DNA from: Frankia casuarinae
GTDB taxonomy: Bacteria > Actinomycetota > Actinomycetes > Frankiales > Frankiaceae
Assembly (NCBI RefSeq): GCF_000013345.1
Contig: NC_007777.1
Span: 496,001-560,000 of the forward strand
Direction of reading: 5' to 3'
Length of the DNA stretch: 64,000 nucleotides
The notes under the pieces were generated by a model. The model did not search any database. It was not told the DNA's origin and was given only the letters and a program-made list of their open reading frames with translations. This document shows positions 60,103-64,000 of this stretch, in pieces (position 1 is the stretch's first letter; the number at the start of each line of letters is the position of its first letter). The position numbers and the translations under genes were made by a program.

Positions 60103-62244
60103 ATGCGGCTTGCCCCGCAGCAGACTGAGGCGACAGGGATAACGAGGATAACGCGCGACGGCACCCCGGCTGGCTGGGAGCCGCCGGCCGGGCCGGCGGC
60201 GGCCGCCGCGGCGAAGTTCGCGTACAACCCGGCGCTGGACGGGCTGCGGATCGTCTGTATCTACACCATCCTCGCCGGCCACATGGGTGCGATCCAGGCC
60301 AGCAACGTCGCCGTCGACGTCTTCTTCGTGCTGAGTGGATTTCTTATCACCACGCTCCTGCTGACCGAACACAGCCGGACCGGGACGATCTCGGTGAGTC
60401 GATTCCTGGTGCGCCGGGCCTACCGGCTGATGCCCGCGATGTGGGTGTACCTGCTCGTCGGGCTCGCGGTGACGGTGGCGTTCAAATGGAACGACATCCC
60501 CTTCCGGGACGACTACGTCGGGAGTGCGCTCTCCGCCTTTTTCAATGTCAACAACTGGTACAAGGTCCTGCATCCTGCCGCCGGTGGGCGATGGTTGGCC
60601 CACGTGTGGTCCCTGTCCCTGGAGGAGCAGTTCTATCTCCTGTGGCCGGGGCTGTTCCTGATTGTCAGCCGCTCGGACCGGTTCCGGGCGCACCTGCTGA
60701 AGATGCTTTTCGCCATGATCGCCTTCGCGGCGGTCTGGACCTGGACCGTGGCCGCCGGCGGCGCCCCGCACTCGCGGGTGTACCTCGCGCTGGACACGCA
60801 CGTCGCACCGCTGCTGATCGGCTGTCTGCTGGCGGTCTGGCGTGACACCCGCCTGCGCGCCCTCGTCGCCGAGGAGCCGGACCTGGCCGCGCCGCGCCGC
60901 CGCCGGCACGCCCAGCAGATCGGCACGATGACCCCTGTCACGGCGGCGACGGTCGAGCGTTGGCGGGCGGGCCGTCGGATCGCCGATCTCGGCTTCGTCG
61001 CGGGGATCGGATTGATCTTCTTCGCCTTCCTTGGGCCGAACAAGGACGGTTATGACGCCAACTGGCTCGACCATGCCGCCTACCTGCCCAGCGCCCTGCT
61101 CGGTGCCGTGGTCATCCTGGGCGCCGACCTGCGCCGCGACGCCGGCTGGGTCCGCCTGCTCGGCAGTCCACGGATGGCCTTCCTCGGTAAGATCACCTTC
61201 AGTATCTACCTCTGGCACTATCCGGTGATCTCGGTTGCGAACGGGCAGCTGGTGCCCCGGATCGGGCTGTGGCCGTCGGTTGTCGTGGCGGCGGCGGTCA
61301 GCACGTTCATCGCGTACTTCTCGAACCGGTTCGTGGAGAAGCCTGCGCAGCGTGCCCGACCCCCGTGGGCCGACACCCCCCGTGGGCCCGCGCCGGGCGC
61401 GATCCCGGCGGCGCGGCCCGCTCCCGGAGACGACATTGGACCCGGCGCCGCCACCTGGGCGCGCATTCCCGAACCGGCCCGGGAGCCCGACCGCGGACGG
61501 TTCTCGCACCCGGCCGTCCCGCGGGCCGGCCGGTACGAGGGCCACCGGCACCACCGGTCCTGGGACCGGACCGGTGAATCCGGACAGCGTTACCGGCCTG
61601 ACGGGGACCGCCGGGCCGCCGGGCTGTACACCCTTGACGAGGTGTATCCGGCTGGCGAGCCAGACCGGCCGGCACGCGTCGCGTCGGCCACGACCGGTCG
61701 GTCTGATCGGCTGGATCACGACCGGCCCGGCGATCCGCCCGGGGCCCGGTCGCGGGGTGGCTGGTCGGGCGACGGTGGCTGGTCGGGCGACGGTGGCTGG
61801 TCGGGCGACGGTGGCTGGTCGTCGTACGAGGTCGGGTCCGATCAACCGGCGGGTGGCCCGGACGATGCCGATGAATGGGGTGATGAATGGATCGATGAGG
61901 GCTACGTCCGTCCTTGGCCGGGGTACGGGTACGGACTCACCGAGACCGCCGACCTGTCGTGGGCGGTGCGAGGCCGGCAAAACGGCGGCGAGGAGGCGCA
62001 GCGGCCGGCGGCCACGGACCGGGCATACACCGCCGAAATAATCTACGATCCTCGATCCGTCGTCGGCCGGCGGGGCGAACGTCACGAGCCCTGGACGGGT
62101 CACGAGCCCTGGACGGGTCACGAGCCCTGGACGGGTCACGAGCCCTGGACGGGTCACGAGCCCGGCCACTGGGGTGGCCACGAACGCCGGCTCGAGTACG
62201 ACGGGCGACATGGAGTTGATCGCCAGTCGGGCTACGGCTGGTAG
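60103..62244 (+). CDS. Membrane acyltransferase-3 (OafA/YrhL-like) with repetitive tail
   Basis: Predicted O-acyltransferase for a cell-envelope glycan. The 713-residue product has about ten hydrophobic segments with the family motifs YNPALDGLRIVCIYTILAGH, VDVFFVLSGFLITTLLLTEH, FLVRRAYRLMPAMWVY, LAHVWSLSLEEQFYLLWPGL and ITFSIYLWHYPVIS, up to about residue 415. The last 300 residues are hydrophilic, low-complexity and partly repetitive: an 18-bp unit three times (61756-61809, GGWSGD) and another four times (62083-62154, HEPWTG). No SGNH esterase domain is recognisable in the tail. Starts at ATG 60103 or 60082. Confidence 0.85.
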   Translation: MRLAPQQTEATGITRITRDGTPAGWEPPAGPAAAAAAKFAYNPALDGLRIVCIYTILAGHMGAIQASNVAVDVFFVLSGFLITTLLLTEHSRTGTISVSRFLVRRAYRLMPAMWVYLLVGLAVTVAFKWNDIPFRDDYVGSALSAFFNVNNWYKVLHPAAGGRWLAHVWSLSLEEQFYLLWPGLFLIVSRSDRFRAHLLKMLFAMIAFAAVWTWTVAAGGAPHSRVYLALDTHVAPLLIGCLLAVWRDTRLRALVAEEPDLAAPRRRRHAQQIGTMTPVTAATVERWRAGRRIADLGFVAGIGLIFFAFLGPNKDGYDANWLDHAAYLPSALLGAVVILGADLRRDAGWVRLLGSPRMAFLGKITFSIYLWHYPVISVANGQLVPRIGLWPSVVVAAAVSTFIAYFSNRFVEKPAQRARPPWADTPRGPAPGAIPAARPAPGDDIGPGAATWARIPEPAREPDRGRFSHPAVPRAGRYEGHRHHRSWDRTGESGQRYRPDGDRRAAGLYTLDEVYPAGEPDRPARVASATTGRSDRLDHDRPGDPPGARSRGGWSGDGGWSGDGGWSGDGGWSSYEVGSDQPAGGPDDADEWGDEWIDEGYVRPWPGYGYGLTETADLSWAVRGRQNGGEEAQRPAATDRAYTAEIIYDPRSVVGRRGERHEPWTGHEPWTGHEPWTGHEPWTGHEPGHWGGHERRLEYDGRHGVDRQSGYGW
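61756..61821. repeat. 18-bp tandem repeat, 3.6 copies
   Basis: Unit ggtggctggtcgggcgac at 61756-61773, 61774-61791 and 61792-61809, then a partial copy. In frame, encoding GGWSGD repeats in the acyltransferase tail. Confidence 0.95.
62083..62154. repeat. 18-bp tandem repeat, four copies
   Basis: Four exact copies of cacgagccctggacgggt, then a partial copy. In frame, encoding HEPWTG repeats in the acyltransferase tail. No spacers, so not a CRISPR. Confidence 0.95.
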
Positions 62245-62344
62245 CCCGCGCACGACGGCGGGCCGGGATCCGCGTTCCGCTGGCTGCCCGAGGGCGCCGT
62301 AACCTCCAGGCCGGGGTAGAAGCGGGTGGAAGGGAAGGATGGTC

Positions 62345-63142
62345 ATGATCGTTGCGGTCATGGGGGCGGGACGGCTCGGCGGGGCGATGCTGTCGGGGCT
62401 GCTGCGGTCCGGGCATGCCGCTCAGGACATCGTCGTGGCCGAACGTGATGCCGACCGGGCTGGTGAGATCGTGGCGCGTCACGGCGTCGAGGTGCAGGCG
62501 CCGACGGTGGCCGCAGCCAAGGCGGATGTTCTGATCATCGGGGTGAAGCCCCAGGACGTCGGGACCCTGCTGGCCGAGATCGGGTCGGTGGTCGCGAACG
62601 GGACGCTCGTGGTGTCGTTGGCGGCGGGCATCACCACTGATCTTCTCGAGGAGCGGCTACCTTCGCTTCCCCCGGTGGTCCGGGTGATGACGAACACCCC
62701 GCTGCTCGTCGGGGAGGCGATGTCGGCGATCTGCGGGGGCCGCTACGCCGAGGAGAAGCACCTCGCCACGGCAGAAGCCCTGCTGACGCCGGTCGGCCGG
62801 GTGACGCGGGTGGCAGAGTCCCAGCTCGACGCGGTGACGGCCCTGTCCGGCAGCGGACCGGCGTACTTCTTCTATCTTGTCGATGCGATGATCGAGGCGG
62901 GTGTGCTCCTTGGGCTGCCCCGCACCCTGGCCGCGGAACTCATGACCCAGACCGCCCTGGGCTCGGCGCGGATGCTGCGCGAGAGCGGTGAGCATCCGGC
63001 GCTGTTGCGGGAGGCCGTCACCTCTCCGGCCGGGACCACGATCGCGGCACTGCGGGAGCTGGACCGTCGCGGTGTGCGCGCGGCGCTCATGGACGCCCTG
63101 GAGGCGGCGAGCAGTCGGTCGCGGGAACTCGGCCGTAGTTGA
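62345..63142 (+). CDS. proC: Pyrroline-5-carboxylate reductase
   Basis: Last step of proline synthesis, reducing P5C with NAD(P)H. The 265-residue product has the Rossmann start MIVAVMGAGRLGGAMLSGLL, VLIIGVKPQDVGTLLAEIGS, VVRVMTNTPLLVGEAMSAIC and the C-terminal family signature AVTALSGSGPAYFFYLVDAM with EAVTSPAGTTIAALRELDRR. ATG 62345 is preferred (GGAAGG 6 nt upstream) over ATG 62339. Confidence 0.96.
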   Translation: MIVAVMGAGRLGGAMLSGLLRSGHAAQDIVVAERDADRAGEIVARHGVEVQAPTVAAAKADVLIIGVKPQDVGTLLAEIGSVVANGTLVVSLAAGITTDLLEERLPSLPPVVRVMTNTPLLVGEAMSAICGGRYAEEKHLATAEALLTPVGRVTRVAESQLDAVTALSGSGPAYFFYLVDAMIEAGVLLGLPRTLAAELMTQTALGSARMLRESGEHPALLREAVTSPAGTTIAALRELDRRGVRAALMDALEAASSRSRELGRS

Positions 63143-63238
63143 GGGCACCCGGGTACCGGAGCACCCGGGCTCCGATGGTTGCCCGCCGTGGCGGGTAGGC
63201 TCGCCCGGTAACTTCCTCAACATAGATCGGTCGGGTAC

Positions 63239-63337
63239 GTGGGTTCTGTCATCAAGAAGCGTCGTAAGCGGATGGCCAAGAAGAAGCACCGCAAGTTGCT
63301 GAAGCGGACGCGCGTTCAGCGCCGCAACAAGAAGTAG
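63239..63337 (+). CDS. bS22-like mini ribosomal protein (AURKAIP1/COX24 domain)
   Basis: A 32-residue extremely basic protein from a GTG start: [20 protein letters not shown], then [11 protein letters not shown]. It matches the actinobacterial AURKAIP1/COX24-domain proteins, identified in mycobacteria as ribosomal protein bS22. Too short for usual gene callers. It lies after proC, the usual neighbourhood. A 19-bp tandem repeat starts inside its stop codon. Confidence 0.92.
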   Translation: MGSVIKKRRKRMAKKKHRKLLKRTRVQRRNKK

Positions 63338-63392
63338 GCCGCTGCCAGGAAGTCAGGCCGCTGCCAGGAAGTCAGGCCGCTGCCAGGAAGTA
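63336..63392. repeat. 19-bp tandem repeat, three copies
   Basis: Units starting aggccgctgccaggaagt at 63336-63354, 63355-63373 and 63374-63392, the last differing at its final base. The first copy includes the last two bases of the bS22 stop codon. The remaining gap to 63631 shows no gene. Confidence 0.95.
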
Positions 63393-63631
63393 GGTAGCGC
63401 ACTAGGACGCGGGTCGCCCACCGGGGGGTGGGGCGTACCCGGGAGTCCGGTCGTACCTGGAGACAGTCGGCCGATCCGCGGTCCCCGGCGTCCGGTGTCC
63501 ACCCCGCACGTCGCGAGTTCGTACCGCCATGCCGTCTCGTATCATGTGGCTTTGCGTGCTGTAACTGTCACCGTGTGACAGGCTGTTTCCCTCGGGTGGC
63601 AGCGTGGCCGGCCCGCAGCCAGGGAGACGGC

Positions 63632-64000
63632 ATGACGGGATCGTGGATCAATTTCCTGTCCGACTACGGCGTCGACGATGCCTCTGTAGGGGTGTGTCAC
63701 GGGGTTATCGCGCGGCACGCCCCGTCGGCGCGCGTCCTCGACGTCTGCCACGCCATCGCGCCGCAGGACGTCGGGCATGCGGCCGTCACCCTGGTCGGCG
63801 CGATCGGTTATCTTCCGATGGGGGTTCATCTCGTCGTCGTGGAGCGGCTCGATGCCGACGGTTACACCCGCGGCGCGGCGATCCGGAGCACGGACGGCTC
63901 GACCTTCGTCTGCCCGGACAACGGCGTGGCGTCGCTGGCCTGGGATGCGCTCGGTGGCGTCGCCGCGGTGCACGAGATCTCCAACCGGGAGCTGTGGCTG
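63632..64000 (+). CDS. SAM hydroxide adenosyltransferase (DUF62), N-terminal part
   Basis: The frame is open to the end of the window, so the gene is cut off. The 123 residues visible match the chlorinase/fluorinase fold family that hydrolyses SAM to adenosine and methionine: WINFLSDYGVDDASVGVCHG, VIARHAPSARVLDVCHAIAP, DVGHAAVTLVGAIGYLPMGV, HLVVVERLDADG and FVCPDNGVASLAWDAL. The early Asp in FLSDYG is the family's catalytic Asp; later catalytic residues lie outside. ATG 63632 with GGGAGA upstream. True halogenase activity would need a 23-residue loop that cannot be checked here. Confidence 0.85.
   Translation, partial: MTGSWINFLSDYGVDDASVGVCHGVIARHAPSARVLDVCHAIAPQDVGHAAVTLVGAIGYLPMGVHLVVVERLDADGYTRGAAIRSTDGSTFVCPDNGVASLAWDALGGVAAVHEISNRELWL

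Noticed and set aside
60019-62361. 780-codon minus-strand frame opposite the acyltransferase
   Set aside because: Repetitive translation mirrors the tail repeats on the other strand; no homology, whereas the plus-strand gene has clear membrane and catalytic motifs.

Overview
The window is high-GC actinobacterial chromosome, most likely from Frankia or a close relative. This is inferred from gene content: both mycothiol genes mshA and mshD, an orphan GlnR-type nitrogen regulator, a DtxR/IdeR regulator, SenX3-RegX3-PhoU, a bS22-like mini ribosomal protein, frequent GTG starts and GTGA/ATGA stop-start overlaps. There are two tRNA genes (Ser-GCT and Arg-CCT). No rRNA, CRISPR array or complete insertion sequence was seen.

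Layout. 0-2.7 kb: a class II lysyl-tRNA synthetase, then a scar of mobile DNA (transposase C-terminal half fused to a tyrosine-integrase C-terminal stub) beside tRNA-Ser. 2.7-7.2 kb: the nitrogen operon amtB-glnK-glnD, with a candidate GlnR box upstream of amtB; glnR itself lies at 30 kb. 7.2-14.1 kb: NlpC/P60 wall hydrolase, DtxR regulator, DUF3039 protein, tRNA-Arg, a SulP transporter with a divergent ArsR regulator and a palindromic operator, and a malic-enzyme-like protein that has lost its catalytic residues.

14.6-25.1 kb is the main accessory region: a compact 3-amino-5-hydroxybenzoate (AHBA) pathway equivalent to rifJ, rifK-L-M and rifN-I-G of rifamycin producers, next to a MarR regulator, a VOC protein and a flavin-dependent halogenase with its own upstream mini-ORF. 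No polyketide synthase or aminoDAHP synthase gene is present, so this is either a starter-unit island for an assembly line elsewhere or a stand-alone route to a (halogenated) AHBA product.

25.3-44.4 kb: a selA-like gene followed by a small membrane protein gene frameshifted by a 10-bp tandem duplication; STAS antagonist, mshD and glnR; a degraded alpha/beta hydrolase, a MoaD-like protein, and a membrane protein and thioredoxin; a sulfur operon (DUF4395, rhodanese, DUF1416) preceded by a cysteine-rich leader peptide; nitrobindin-like, DsrE-like and YbjN proteins; mshA, aldo/keto reductase, an HbhA-like/XRE pair and a DUF349 protein. 44.6-51 kb: a complete sugar-type ABC importer and an XRE-TPR regulator. 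50.8-64 kb: YgfZ-like protein, gpmA, phoU with divergent senX3-regX3-ppx, a TIM-barrel isomerase, a methyltransferase, an acyltransferase-3 membrane protein, proC, bS22 and the start of a SAM hydroxide adenosyltransferase.

A cross-cutting feature is the large number of short perfect tandem repeats (9-24 bp, 2-6 copies), both in gaps and in low-complexity protein tails. One of them breaks a reading frame.
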